Assembly (NCBI GenBank): GCA_013140765.1
Contig: JABFSE010000010.1
Location: forward strand, 88,510-152,509
From: Sulfuriferula sp.
GTDB taxonomy: Bacteria > Pseudomonadota > Gammaproteobacteria > Burkholderiales > Sulfuriferulaceae
Reading direction: 5' to 3'
Length of the DNA stretch: 64,000 nt
Position numbers and translations under genes: made by a program. Numbering within the stretch: the first letter of the stretch is position 1; each line of letters opens with the position of its first letter. The notes beneath the pieces are model-generated. The model searched no databases. It was not told the origin of the DNA and saw only the letters and a program-made list of their open reading frames with translations. This document shows, piece after piece, positions 1 through 8,510 of the stretch.

Positions 1-910
1 AACGATGGTAATAAGTGTGTTGGCTCAATACGATTTGGCGTGCATAGACTGCCATTTCCTCTGCGTAAGCAGGATAATCTAATAAATAATGAATATGGCT
101 CAACATCTGCGCAGGTTGTTCACTCACCATTAAAGCGTTTTCCTCAAAAAAACGGGACAAACCAGGTCGGGTATCTATTACTTGAGGAATTTGATAGGCG
201 GCGCATTCAAAAGTACGCATATTCGTACCATCTTTAACCACTTTGGCGTGGATATTAATGCTTAGTTTATGTTGCGCGTAAATTTGTTGCATGGCTTTAT
301 TTTGTACGCCCGCATGAACATGCAATGGATATTGCCAAAATAAAGGGGTACGTAAAAAATAATTCCCATATACCTGTACATCAATTTTTTGTTGTAACAA
401 ATAGCCTAAATGATGATCGCGAAACGGGTCTTTGTTACCAATAAAACAAGCATCCCGTGTTTTTATCTGTTTAAGTTGTGCTGGTTGATGTAGCTTAGGA
501 TAACAGGCAAACGCTAATTCGCCTTGATAGCGGTGCGCATCAATTTGCGTCAATAATCTTTGCTCATAACCGAGGTCAGAAATAAATATACGTTCAAACG
601 CAGTATCTTCACCTTGTTTGATATTTGGCGCATCAGTCATCCATAACAGATGCCGCCGATCGGCTCGTAATTTTTTGAAAATACTCAAATAGTTTACAAA
701 AATTGCAACATCATAATCAGTTTGATTGATAGTCGTGACCAACTGATCTAACCAAGCAGATTTGTTTTGTCGATAGCGTAAATGTTCACTAAAACTATCA
801 GGGTAGGTAGGCAACCACCTTACCTGATTAGGAAAAGCATCACTTAATGCCTGGAATAGGTACTTTGCTAAGCCACCTTTCCAAGGTTTGGCGACAAGTA
901 GAATTTTCAT
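1..910 (-). CDS. CgeB-like glycosyltransferase, partial (3' end beyond window)
   Basis: An open frame runs without a stop from ATG at 910 to the window edge, about 303 codons, so the C-terminus is missing. The visible protein starts MKILLVAKPWKGG and near its visible end has the pattern NMRTFECAAYQIPQV followed by RPGLSRFFEEN, which resembles the nucleotide-sugar-binding half of CgeB/GT1-like transferases (asparagine-x-arginine, Phe-Glu, then a Phe-Phe segment). There is no signal peptide, so it is probably cytosolic. Its ATG overlaps the TGA of the upstream GT2 gene by four bases (ATGA), so the two are translationally coupled in one polysaccharide operon. The family call is moderate; acceptor and sugar are unknown. 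Confidence 0.7.
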   Translation of the reverse strand, partial: MKILLVAKPWKGGLAKYLFQALSDAFPNQVRWLPTYPDSFSEHLRYRQNKSAWLDQLVTTINQTDYDVAIFVNYLSIFKKLRADRRHLLWMTDAPNIKQGEDTAFERIFISDLGYEQRLLTQIDAHRYQGELAFACYPKLHQPAQLKQIKTRDACFIGNKDPFRDHHLGYLLQQKIDVQVYGNYFLRTPLFWQYPLHVHAGVQNKAMQQIYAQHKLSINIHAKVVKDGTNMRTFECAAYQIPQVIDTRPGLSRFFEENALMVSEQPAQMLSHIHYLLDYPAYAEEMAVYARQIVLSQHTYYHR

Positions 911-1818
911 ACTGCTTTTGCTAATCGCTCAGCGTAATAACGATAGTCCCGCGCTTCGGGTGTATGAAACGGGCTGAGTAACGCATCTTTGAGAATTAGC
1001 CATAGTAATGTAGGCTGATTTTTTCTGCTCCAACGATATAAACGATGTAAATTCTCACGGAAACTTTGCTTTTTTATTTGTGTAGAGATGAGCTCATTAT
1101 GATTATCCAAAAACTTGGCAAATGTCCTTAACATTGCTTCCAACATTAATTGCTGATTGCGGCTGGTATTGTGCGGATGATAACGATAACTTGCTAATAC
1201 TTCAGGCACACGTGCAATACTGTAATGAACGGATAGCCGTAACCAACAGTCCCAGTCTTCCAATTTCAATGTCTCATCAAAGCCACCAATCGCTAAAAAT
1301 GCACTACGTTTTAAGGTGATGGTAGGATTTGTAATAGGGTTCTGTAAGAATAATTGACTGTAAGCCGAGTCAACCACACCCGCTTGAGGGCGATTTTTTT
1401 GAACCTTTGGGAGTGTTGTATTGTTTTCATCAATATAATTGGCATCAGCATAAACCAATGCTAGATTAGGATCTGCCCATGTTGTGATAGCGGCAAATTG
1501 TTGCGCTATTTTATTCGGGTATATCACATCATCAGATCCCAGTAAATGCACCCACTCCCCAGTACATAAACTGATTGCTTTATTGGATGTAGCACTTACA
1601 CCTAGATTATTCTGCGTTTCAAAAACAACGCGTTGGAATCTATGTGCGTGTTCATTTAGGAATCTAGCAATGATAGCCGCTGTATTATCAGTTGAGCCGT
1701 CATCAATAATCACCAGCTCTAAATTTTGATAAGTTTGATTAACCACAGACTGCAGGCAAAGCTGTATATAGCGAGCATGATTGTAGGCTGGGATAGCAAC
1801 GCTGATCAGGGTCTGCAT
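907..1818 (-). CDS. Glycosyltransferase family 2
   Basis: 303 residues with a GT-A fold start: ISVAIPAYNHARYI, then ELVIIDDGSTDNT, GSDDVIYPNK and YADANY, typical nucleotide-sugar and metal-binding elements of family 2. A later segment, KLEDWDCWLRL, matches the usual ED-x-[DE] catalytic region. There are no membrane segments, so it likely acts on a lipid-linked or nucleotide-linked intermediate at the cytosolic face. It lies between a methyltransferase (two-base gap) and the CgeB-like gene (four-base overlap), pointing to one operon for a surface glycan. The substrate cannot be deduced. Confidence 0.88.
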   Translation of the reverse strand: MQTLISVAIPAYNHARYIQLCLQSVVNQTYQNLELVIIDDGSTDNTAAIIARFLNEHAHRFQRVVFETQNNLGVSATSNKAISLCTGEWVHLLGSDDVIYPNKIAQQFAAITTWADPNLALVYADANYIDENNTTLPKVQKNRPQAGVVDSAYSQLFLQNPITNPTITLKRSAFLAIGGFDETLKLEDWDCWLRLSVHYSIARVPEVLASYRYHPHNTSRNQQLMLEAMLRTFAKFLDNHNELISTQIKKQSFRENLHRLYRWSRKNQPTLLWLILKDALLSPFHTPEARDYRYYAERLAKAV

Positions 1819-1820
1819 TA

Positions 1821-2456
1821 TTATTTATATGCAAGCGCGAAATACTGAACGGCGATAAATTCTTCTAATAAGTGATGCGGATACCACCACTTTAGATATT
1901 TACGTTTAATATTCGCTTGTGTTTTTTCTACTATCCATCCTGTTTCACTCAAAATATTAATTAAGCTAGAACGTGTAAAAAAATGCAAATGGGTTCTATC
2001 CATAATGCCCGAGTTTTGATATTCAAAACGCCCATGAAACAATAGTGGCAATAACACATTTTTTTCACGTATGTTAGGCACGCTCACTAACAATCTAGTA
2101 CCCACAACTGCATTTTTATGCAAATCAGTAAGAACCTGCCATGGGTCTGACAGGTGTTCTAAAGAATCTGCCATGGTAACTAGATCATAATTACTTAACT
2201 CAATACTAGGTAAAACATTCTCAACGCTACCATGCCAGACTTTATGCAGTATCATTGCCGCTTGTTTGGCTACATCGGCATTGATTTCGATACCATCAAC
2301 ACAACTAACCAGTGATGCGGCTACCATTTGCCGCCCAAGCACACCAGCAGCACACCCAATGTCTAAAGCATGATTAAACACTTTATCGGTAGATAAAAAT
2401 TGCAACAAATCGTTTCTGTCTGCATTGAAGTAGGCGTTGTTTTCGGTCATGTCCAA
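1821..2456 (-). CDS. Class I SAM-dependent methyltransferase
   Basis: 211 residues with the SAM-binding motif I HALDIGCAAGVLGRQM near residues 31-46 and the acidic post-I strand GIEINAD, then DLVTMADSLEHLSDPW, a typical motif for methyltransferases of glycan clusters (Methyltransf_11/23 type). The open frame begins with TTG at 2456; ATG at 2450 is two codons later and equally plausible, and neither has a clear Shine-Dalgarno sequence. It sits inside a glycosyltransferase operon and may methylate a sugar or lipid intermediate (inference). Confidence 0.82.
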   Translation of the reverse strand: MDMTENNAYFNADRNDLLQFLSTDKVFNHALDIGCAAGVLGRQMVAASLVSCVDGIEINADVAKQAAMILHKVWHGSVENVLPSIELSNYDLVTMADSLEHLSDPWQVLTDLHKNAVVGTRLLVSVPNIREKNVLLPLLFHGRFEYQNSGIMDRTHLHFFTRSSLINILSETGWIVEKTQANIKRKYLKWWYPHHLLEEFIAVQYFALAYK

Positions 2457-2488
2457 TAGGAAAGTTGCATTATCAAATAGATGTGTAA

Positions 2489-3619
2489 TTATAATCTCGA
2501 ATTTAGCAATTCATTATAAACAGCCAATGTTTTAATCTGCATCTTGGCGAGAGTAAAGTCAGTATTAGGCTTAATCGCGCTAGAGTCCGTCAATATTTTT
2601 TTTACATTTTCTTGTAAAAAATCTATTTTACCTAGTTCTACCAAGCCTTGGGGTAACATTCTCCCCAACACTTCACCAACGCCCCCATGATTATAACCCA
2701 CGACAGGCACACCCAAACTCAGTGCCTCGGGGGTGGTGCGTCCAAAGGCCTCAGGCTCTTGTGATAGTGACAGCACTAAATTTGAAACTGACATAACTTC
2801 TTTCAAATCAGTCCTGTGACCAATCAAGCTAATTTCATTATTTAAGCCCAGTTCGTTTATTTTAGCGTGTATTTCTTGCAAAAAAGTTGCTTTTTTGGGG
2901 TCAGCTTCGCCTGCAATAATGCCATGTATATTCATGCCCGCTTTTTTTAGGCTGGCTATCAGTTGAATGAAATCCATTTGCCCTTTCCAGCGCGTAATCC
3001 GCCCAGGCAAGGTAATAATGGTTTTCCCTATAAACTGCGGATAATTCTGCCGCCATTTTTCCATCCATTCATCACTTGGCTGATAGCCGCGTGGGAATTC
3101 TTCTGGGTCAACGCCGCGATATATCAGGCGGATTTTATCGGGGTCAACCTTGGGGTAATTGCTTAAAATGTATTCGCGTATGGTATTGGAGACAGCAATG
3201 ACGCGCTCGCCTTTGGTCATGACTGCGCTGTAGGCGTTGACGCTGTATGCGCCGTGGACGGTGGTGACGAGTTTGGGACGGGTGAGGGGGTTCATGCCGT
3301 GCCAAGCTAAGTAGCCTATCCATGCGGGCATACGTGAGCGCAGGTGGAGGATGTCAACTTTTTGTTCGGTGAGGAATCGGCGTAATTTCCAGATGAGGCG
3401 TAAGGTTAATAGCGATTTTTTGCCGATAGACCAAGTAAAGTGCTCGCCACCTTCGGCAAGTAGTTGCGGCACCATGCGCCCGCCTGCGGACATGACTAAT
3501 GAGCGATGCCCGTTTTGCACCAAGTAGCGTGAGATTTCCAGTGTGCCGCGTTCGACACCGCCAGCGTGCAGGGCAGGGAGGAGTTGTAATACGGTAAGCG
3601 GCGAACGGACAGGGGGCAT
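2489..3619 (-). CDS. Glycosyltransferase family 4 (GT-B)
   Basis: 376 residues. The N-terminal domain begins VLQLLPALHAGGVERGTLE, the glycine-rich acceptor-side loop of GT4 enzymes. The C-terminal domain has PGRITRWKGQMDFI and the EX7E-like element PEAFGRTTPEALSLGVPVVG, which binds the nucleotide sugar. It resembles lipopolysaccharide-core and capsule transferases of the WaaG/RfaB kind, but the sugar is not predictable. It starts at ATG 3619, 28 bases after the response-regulator stop, with an almost perfect inverted repeat in the gap. It may be the first gene of the glycan operon or be co-transcribed with the two-component genes. Confidence 0.88.
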   Translation of the reverse strand: MPPVRSPLTVLQLLPALHAGGVERGTLEISRYLVQNGHRSLVMSAGGRMVPQLLAEGGEHFTWSIGKKSLLTLRLIWKLRRFLTEQKVDILHLRSRMPAWIGYLAWHGMNPLTRPKLVTTVHGAYSVNAYSAVMTKGERVIAVSNTIREYILSNYPKVDPDKIRLIYRGVDPEEFPRGYQPSDEWMEKWRQNYPQFIGKTIITLPGRITRWKGQMDFIQLIASLKKAGMNIHGIIAGEADPKKATFLQEIHAKINELGLNNEISLIGHRTDLKEVMSVSNLVLSLSQEPEAFGRTTPEALSLGVPVVGYNHGGVGEVLGRMLPQGLVELGKIDFLQENVKKILTDSSAIKPNTDFTLAKMQIKTLAVYNELLNSRL

Positions 3620-3624
3620 GAACG

Positions 3625-3659
3625 AGCTTAGACTAAGCGAAAAACGCTTATACTAAGCT
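3625..3659 (-). repeat. 15-bp inverted repeat between response regulator and GT4 gene
   Basis: Arms 3625-3639 and 3645-3659 are complementary except for two adjacent mismatches and enclose a 5-base A (plus) / T (minus) loop. The upstream arm overlaps the TAA stop of the response regulator. As minus-strand RNA this is a strong hairpin placed just before the GT4 start. There is no U-run after it, so it is more likely an mRNA processing or attenuation element than a classical terminator. Confidence 0.7.
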
Positions 3660-4298
3660 ATTTTTCATGGCGTAGCGCATAATTTCCGCATTATTTTTGA
3701 GTTGCATTTTTTGTAACAGGCGTGCGCGGTACATGCTGACTGTTTTGACAGATAAATCTAACTCTATGGCAATATCGCTAACACATTTACCAGAGGCTAT
3801 CATAATCATGGTTTGATATTCGCGGTGAGAAAGTTCTTCATGCGGTGCGATGGCGTTTTTTGCACTAACTTGGTTCGCCAGGGTTTGTGCCAAAGCGGGG
3901 GTGATGTATTTGCGTCCTGCGGCAACTTCACGAATCGCATCAACTAATTCAGTGGGTGCGCCTTGTTTGTTCAAATAGCCTGCCGCGCCTGCTTTGAGAG
4001 AGCGTATTGCGTACTGGTCTTCATCGTGCATAGATAACATGAGCACGGCGACAGTAGGTGACTCTTTTTTAATTTGCTTCAAAATATCCAAGCCATTACG
4101 TGCAGGCATGGTGATGTCTAGCAACAGGACGTTGTAAGCCTGTTGACGAGCGAGGATAAGTGCCTCGTCTGCCGTATCCGCATCGCCAGCGACGGTGATG
4201 TCTGGCGTGTCAGCTAAAATTTGCTTGAGACCTTCGCGCACGATGGCGTGATCATCAATAATATAAACTTTAGTGGTTTGCGTCGTTGTCATATTCAT
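3648..4298 (-). CDS. NarL/FixJ-type response regulator
   Basis: 216 residues. The receiver domain (about 9-125) has the acidic pair D15/D16, phospho-acceptor D61 in LLLDITMP, and K111. The C-terminal LuxR-type helix-turn-helix (about 150-212) reads LSHREYQTMIMIASGKCVSDIA and SVKTVSMYRARLL. It is therefore a DNA-binding transcription factor activated by phosphorylation. It follows the histidine kinase by ten bases and is its cognate partner. It resembles UvrY/GacA-like regulators in architecture, but the regulon is unknown. Met3 is an alternative start. Confidence 0.93.
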   Translation of the reverse strand: MNMTTTQTTKVYIIDDHAIVREGLKQILADTPDITVAGDADTADEALILARQQAYNVLLLDITMPARNGLDILKQIKKESPTVAVLMLSMHDEDQYAIRSLKAGAAGYLNKQGAPTELVDAIREVAAGRKYITPALAQTLANQVSAKNAIAPHEELSHREYQTMIMIASGKCVSDIAIELDLSVKTVSMYRARLLQKMQLKNNAEIMRYAMKNSLV

Positions 4299-4308
4299 TA
4301 CTCAAAAA

Positions 4309-5388
4309 TTATAGTGGAAGTGCGATATTGAGCACCGTACCCATTTGCGGACTACTGTCGATATTGAATTGACCACCTAGCATACCAATACGTTCACGCA
4401 TACCACGCAAACCAAACCCATCTGATTTGAGTTGATCCGCAGATTGTATGCCGATACCGTTATCCGTGATACTGAGTAAGATGGTATTCATTTCGTTTTT
4501 TTCAAGGTAAACATGCACCAGGCTGGCTTGCGCATGTTTACTGATGTTGGTTAATGCTTCTTGTGTTACGCGAAACAAGGCACTGGCTTGGTCAGCGGGG
4601 CAACTTATCTCATCGTCAGCACAAATCAATTCACAAGCGGTGCCTGTGTGGCGTACAAAGGCATCCACTTGCCACTGAATTGCCGCAACTAAGCCTAAAT
4701 CCAGCACGCTAGGGCGTAAATCACTCGCGATTCTACGCACAGCGGTAATGGTGTTGTCGGCTAATTTATCAATATAATCAACTTTTTCGACGCAAGCGTT
4801 AGTTACTTCGAGTTTGCGTTTAAGTAAGGAAATCGCCATTTTAATCGCGGTTAAATTGCCACCTAGTTCGTCATGAATTTCGCGCGCGATGCGGGTACGT
4901 TCTTGTTCTTTGACTTTTTCATCATGCACAGTTAGTTCAAGTAAACGCGCTTGCATTTGTTTAGCCGCTAATTCTTCTTGTTTCGTTTGTGTAACATTGG
5001 TAATGATGCCGTTCCATAACACGTTGTTGTCCGCATGTTGCATAGGCGTGGCGCGGATGGATACCCATTTAATATCCTGCCAGCTAGGGATTTGAATGCG
5101 ACCTTTCCAATACCAAGTTTGCAAAGTGTGTGCGGACTGCATCAAGGTATCAAAATAATCCTGTTTATCGTTCACCACAATTAAATCTGCCAATAAGCTG
5201 GCATTTTGCCGCAATGCGCTGGCATTCATGCCTAACACATCCATGCAACGTTCGTTGAGGTAAATGAATTTCAGCACACCATTAGCATCACGAGACAATT
5301 GAAAAATCAAACCAGGTATTTGTTCAACCATTTGCTGGAATGGTATCGGATGCTCATCGTCGTGTGGTAATGCGGGCGGATTTGGCAT
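4309..5388 (-). CDS. Soluble PAS-domain sensor histidine kinase (HisKA_3)
   Basis: 360 residues from ATG 5388; the open frame extends 33 codons further upstream, but that part (start MCIKLNLSKLHYH) looks non-coding, so I choose the internal start. A PAS domain (about 15-135) precedes the HisKA_3 box RIAREIHDELGG with H172. The HATPase_c domain ends with DNGIGIQSAD and GFGLRGMRERI. No transmembrane segment is visible, so it senses a cytosolic signal. It autophosphorylates and passes phosphate to D61 of the adjacent NarL-type regulator. It is divergent from the copper efflux operon (227-base gap), but nothing in the sequence proves that it controls that operon. Confidence 0.9.
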   Translation of the reverse strand: MPNPPALPHDDEHPIPFQQMVEQIPGLIFQLSRDANGVLKFIYLNERCMDVLGMNASALRQNASLLADLIVVNDKQDYFDTLMQSAHTLQTWYWKGRIQIPSWQDIKWVSIRATPMQHADNNVLWNGIITNVTQTKQEELAAKQMQARLLELTVHDEKVKEQERTRIAREIHDELGGNLTAIKMAISLLKRKLEVTNACVEKVDYIDKLADNTITAVRRIASDLRPSVLDLGLVAAIQWQVDAFVRHTGTACELICADDEISCPADQASALFRVTQEALTNISKHAQASLVHVYLEKNEMNTILLSITDNGIGIQSADQLKSDGFGLRGMRERIGMLGGQFNIDSSPQMGTVLNIALPL

Positions 5389-5516
5389 AGTTTTATGACG
5401 CAACAGGCTTAATTTAAGATATAGAGGCGGTATTATAGCAATTCGTAGATGATAATGCAGTTTGCTTAAATTAAGCTTAATACACACTTAAACTTTAATG
5501 ATTTATTACATTTAAC

Positions 5517-5530
5517 ATAATGTACATTAT
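5517..5530. promoter_or_regulatory. 14-bp perfect AT-rich palindrome (possible operator)
   Basis: ATAATGTACATTAT is a perfect 14-base palindrome in the divergent region between the kinase gene and the copper-efflux operon. It could be an operator for a dimeric regulator. No known metal-regulator consensus (for example the CueR spacing) was recognised. Confidence 0.35.
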
Positions 5531-5579
5531 AGGAAGTTAATGGGGTATGGTAATACCTAGTAACGCGCATTTAATTTAG

Positions 5580-5608
5580 TTGCTTCTGAATGTTATCATC
5601 GTTACACT
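5580..5608 (+). promoter_or_regulatory. Candidate promoter of the cus operon
   Basis: TTGCTT (5580-5585) and TACACT (5603-5608) are separated by 17 bases. The first ATG (5615) lies only six bases after the -10 box, so a transcript from here would be nearly leaderless; this fits the absence of a ribosome binding site. The boxes are weak matches. Confidence 0.35.
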
Positions 5609-5614
5609 TAATAA

Positions 5615-6004
5615 ATGGCTATTTTTAATCGAAAATATCTCGTTCAGCTTGCCCGTTTATTACTGACGGTGATGCTGTTCGCGCAGTATTCGCTGGCGAC
5701 GCAAGCGTGCATGATGCCTGAGCCTGCGCCTGCTATGGCATTTATGGCGAGTGCTATGCCTAATTGCGCTATGCACGATATGGGCAACCCTAATCCTAAT
5801 GCGTGTTTTGTGCATTGCACGTCAGATTATCAAACGCTGGACAGTCATCATGCTGGATTAGATTTGCCTGCGATGTTGCCTATATTGCTATTATTCTCTG
5901 CTGTATTGGTTGTTCCGCCACCTCAATTGGCTCATCACCCTGCTTTCGTCGCTCGTGTCACAGGGCCGCCACCTTATTTACTGCATCAAAATTTCCGCAT
6001 TTAA
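5615..6004 (+). CDS. Small Met/His/Cys-rich secreted protein heading the cus operon
   Basis: 129 residues, not recognised as a named family. It has an N-terminal signal or anchor segment (about 10-30), then a short stretch rich in Met, Cys and His (ACMMPEPAPAMAF, MPNCAMHDM, HCTSD), a second hydrophobic segment (about 85-105) and a C-terminal tail PPPYLLHQNFRI. Methionine/cysteine/histidine-rich periplasmic segments are typical of copper and silver handling, and the gene directly precedes the tolC-cusB-cusA genes by 65 bases. A role as a periplasmic Cu(I)-binding accessory, analogous to CusF in position though not in sequence, is inference. There is no clear Shine-Dalgarno sequence. Confidence 0.65.
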   Translation: MAIFNRKYLVQLARLLLTVMLFAQYSLATQACMMPEPAPAMAFMASAMPNCAMHDMGNPNPNACFVHCTSDYQTLDSHHAGLDLPAMLPILLLFSAVLVVPPPQLAHHPAFVARVTGPPPYLLHQNFRI

Positions 6005-6069
6005 CTGCTGGTCGATTTGACTTATTGCGGGCGTAGGCTCGTGTTTGTTTATTATTGACAGAGGTAGTT

Positions 6070-7293
6070 ATGTTTTCAAAATTAGTATTATTATTCATTG
6101 CTTTGTGCGTTGCTATGCCTGTTTATTCTGAGGTATTGACTTTGGATAAAACGATGCAACTGGCACTGGATCATCAACCTCAGCTCGCCGCTCAACAAGG
6201 CTTAATTGACGCGCGTCGTGCCAGTATTACGGCTGATCAGCAGTTGCCTGATCCTAAATTAAAATTCGGCGTAAGTAATGTGCCGCTGGACACTTTGAGC
6301 CTGACCAAGGATGCGATGACGCAGACTTCGGTTAGTGTCGAACAACGTTTTCCAGGTGGCAATAAGCGTGCTTTGCGGGGGCAGTTGGCGACGCTTAATA
6401 GCGAGCAAAGTCTGGCCGATTTTGATAATAATCGCCGTGAAATAAGGCGTGCGGCTGGTTTGGCTTGGCTAGATGTGTATCTTGCTGAACAGTCTTTGCG
6501 CCTATTACACGAGCAACAAGCAGCTTTCCAGCAACAAATCGCAGCCGCTAATATCGCTTATCGTAATGCCCAAGCGACACAAGATGCGGTATTGAGTTTA
6601 CAAAATGGCTTAACGCAATTGATGGATGATGAATTAGCCAAACAAGCACAAATCAATACCGCGCGGGCGCGTTTGGCGCGTTGGATAGGTAATGTGGCAC
6701 AAGCGGATATGCCGAAAACTATGCCTAATTTGCCCGCTATTTTATCGTTAAATCAGTTGCTTAAAGGGCTAATCAACCACCCACAAATACGCAAATATGA
6801 GCTAACCATAGCACTGGCACAAACCGAGATGGATTTGGCTCAAGCCGATAAAATCCCTGATTGGACCGTGGAATTAGGCTATGCCAAACGCGGTTCAGCC
6901 TATCCTGACATGATTGCGGCGCAAGTGTCGGTTGATTTACCCGTGTTTCCTAAGAATCGCCAGGATAAAAACATAAGCGGCAAGCAAATGATGCTAGAAA
7001 GCGCACGCTATCAGCGTGAAGACGCGCTACGCAATTTAACGGCTGAATTAACAGGCTATTACAGTGATTGGGAAATCAGCCAACGCCGTATCAACTTACT
7101 CGCAAATAGTGCCCTGCCCGTTGCCCAGCAACGCATGGCCGCTGTTTTAATTAGTTACCAAAATAATCAATCCAGCATGACTAATGTCATCGAGGCGCAC
7201 CATGCTGAATTGAATTTACGCCTGCAATTACTCGAACAAAACATCGCGCATGAACGTGCACAACTACAAATTGCCTATTATGCTGGGGAATAA
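6070..7293 (+). CDS. cusC: TolC-family outer-membrane efflux channel (CusC/CzcC-type)
   Basis: 407 residues from ATG 6070, which has GAGG at a good distance; the TTG at 6055 is rejected because that signal would lie inside the gene. A signal peptide (MFSKLVLLFIALCVAMPVYS) is followed by two long alpha-helical repeats typical of OEP/TolC proteins, with PGGNKRALRGQ in the first half. No lipobox is present, unlike E. coli CusC. It forms the outer-membrane exit duct of the tripartite pump with the next two genes (two-base gap to cusB). The metal specificity comes from the partner genes, so the symbol is by context. Confidence 0.88.
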   Translation: MFSKLVLLFIALCVAMPVYSEVLTLDKTMQLALDHQPQLAAQQGLIDARRASITADQQLPDPKLKFGVSNVPLDTLSLTKDAMTQTSVSVEQRFPGGNKRALRGQLATLNSEQSLADFDNNRREIRRAAGLAWLDVYLAEQSLRLLHEQQAAFQQQIAAANIAYRNAQATQDAVLSLQNGLTQLMDDELAKQAQINTARARLARWIGNVAQADMPKTMPNLPAILSLNQLLKGLINHPQIRKYELTIALAQTEMDLAQADKIPDWTVELGYAKRGSAYPDMIAAQVSVDLPVFPKNRQDKNISGKQMMLESARYQREDALRNLTAELTGYYSDWEISQRRINLLANSALPVAQQRMAAVLISYQNNQSSMTNVIEAHHAELNLRLQLLEQNIAHERAQLQIAYYAGE

Positions 7294-7295
7294 CC

Positions 7296-8510
7296 ATGAA
7301 TAAAATCAAACTATTAAGTGCCATTGTTGCACTCACCAGTACGGCGGCAGTTGCTTATTACCTAGGGCAACACCATACACCGCCTGCGACCACCACTGTT
7401 GCCTCAAAAACGCCCAAGGTGCTGTATTGGTATGATCCTATGGTTCCCAATCAGCATTTTGATAAGCCTGGTAAATCGCCCTTCATGGATATGGATTTAG
7501 AGCCTATGTATGATGAAATGCCTGATGCGCCAGGTGGCGTGAGCGTTGCGCCACAGACGATACAGAGTATGGGCGTGCGCACTGCGCTGGTGAGTTTGGG
7601 GCAGTTTAATCAACAATTAACTGCGGTGGCAAGCATTACGCCTGATGAGCACAATGTACAAGTCGTGCAAACGCGGGCAACAGGCTGGGTTGATAAGCTC
7701 TATGTGCGTGCGCTCAATGATAGTGTTAAATCAGGGCAATTGTTGCTATCGCTTTATGCGCCTGATCTGGTTGCCGCGCAAGAAGAATACCTGCTTGCGC
7801 TACGCAGTGCTAACGATAGCCTCACGGTTGCAGCGGCTAATAAACTCGCCCTGCTGGGTTTTTCACCCACACAAATTACGCAATTAAAAAACAGCCAACA
7901 CGCGAGTCGCCTCGTGAATTATTACGCACCCAGCGCAGGCGTAGTCACTGAAATCAATGTTAAACAAGGCGCACAAGTTAGTCAGGGCATGAGCTTGTTT
8001 ACGCTAACTAATTTATCCAGCGTCTGGTTAATTGCAGAAATCCCTGAAGCACAAAGCGCATTATTGCATATTGGAGATAAAGCAAAAATCGCTGTGCCTA
8101 GTTATCCAGATCAGTTTTATCAAGGGCAAGTGGATTATATCTATCCCAAGCTCAACGACACGGCGCGTACTTTACAAGTGCGTATCAAGCTGGCAAATCC
8201 ACATGGTTTACTCAAGCCTGGCATGTATGCCAATGTGATATTCAATGAGCGCAACGCGTCAGCTAGTTTACAAGTGCCTAGCGAAGCGGTGATTAGCACA
8301 GGGCAACGCAATGTGGTGATCGTCGCAGATGGTGGTGGCAAGTTCCACCCAGCTGAAGTCAAGCTAGGACGCGAAGCTAATGGGCAGTATGAGATTTTGC
8401 ATGGCTTAGCCGAGGGCGACACCATCGTTATTTCAGGACAGTTCATGATAGATTCTGAGAGTAATCTCAAGACGGCTATCGACAGACTAACAGTAGGGAG
8501 CAAGCAATGA
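7296..8510 (+). CDS. cusB: Copper/silver efflux membrane-fusion protein
   Basis: 404 residues. An N-terminal signal or anchor (about 5-22) is followed by a heavy-metal-binding domain [19 protein letters not shown] then [10 protein letters not shown], the signature of CusB-like adaptors with Cu(I)-binding methionines. The lipoyl/barrel-sandwich hybrid, helical hairpin and beta-barrel regions follow (for example [25 protein letters not shown]). It links the inner-membrane RND pump to the outer-membrane channel and hands over metal. Its TGA overlaps the ATG of cusA (ATGA at 8507), which indicates translational coupling. Confidence 0.93.
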   Translation: MNKIKLLSAIVALTSTAAVAYYLGQHHTPPATTTVASKTPKVLYWYDPMVPNQHFDKPGKSPFMDMDLEPMYDEMPDAPGGVSVAPQTIQSMGVRTALVSLGQFNQQLTAVASITPDEHNVQVVQTRATGWVDKLYVRALNDSVKSGQLLLSLYAPDLVAAQEEYLLALRSANDSLTVAAANKLALLGFSPTQITQLKNSQHASRLVNYYAPSAGVVTEINVKQGAQVSQGMSLFTLTNLSSVWLIAEIPEAQSALLHIGDKAKIAVPSYPDQFYQGQVDYIYPKLNDTARTLQVRIKLANPHGLLKPGMYANVIFNERNASASLQVPSEAVISTGQRNVVIVADGGGKFHPAEVKLGREANGQYEILHGLAEGDTIVISGQFMIDSESNLKTAIDRLTVGSKQ

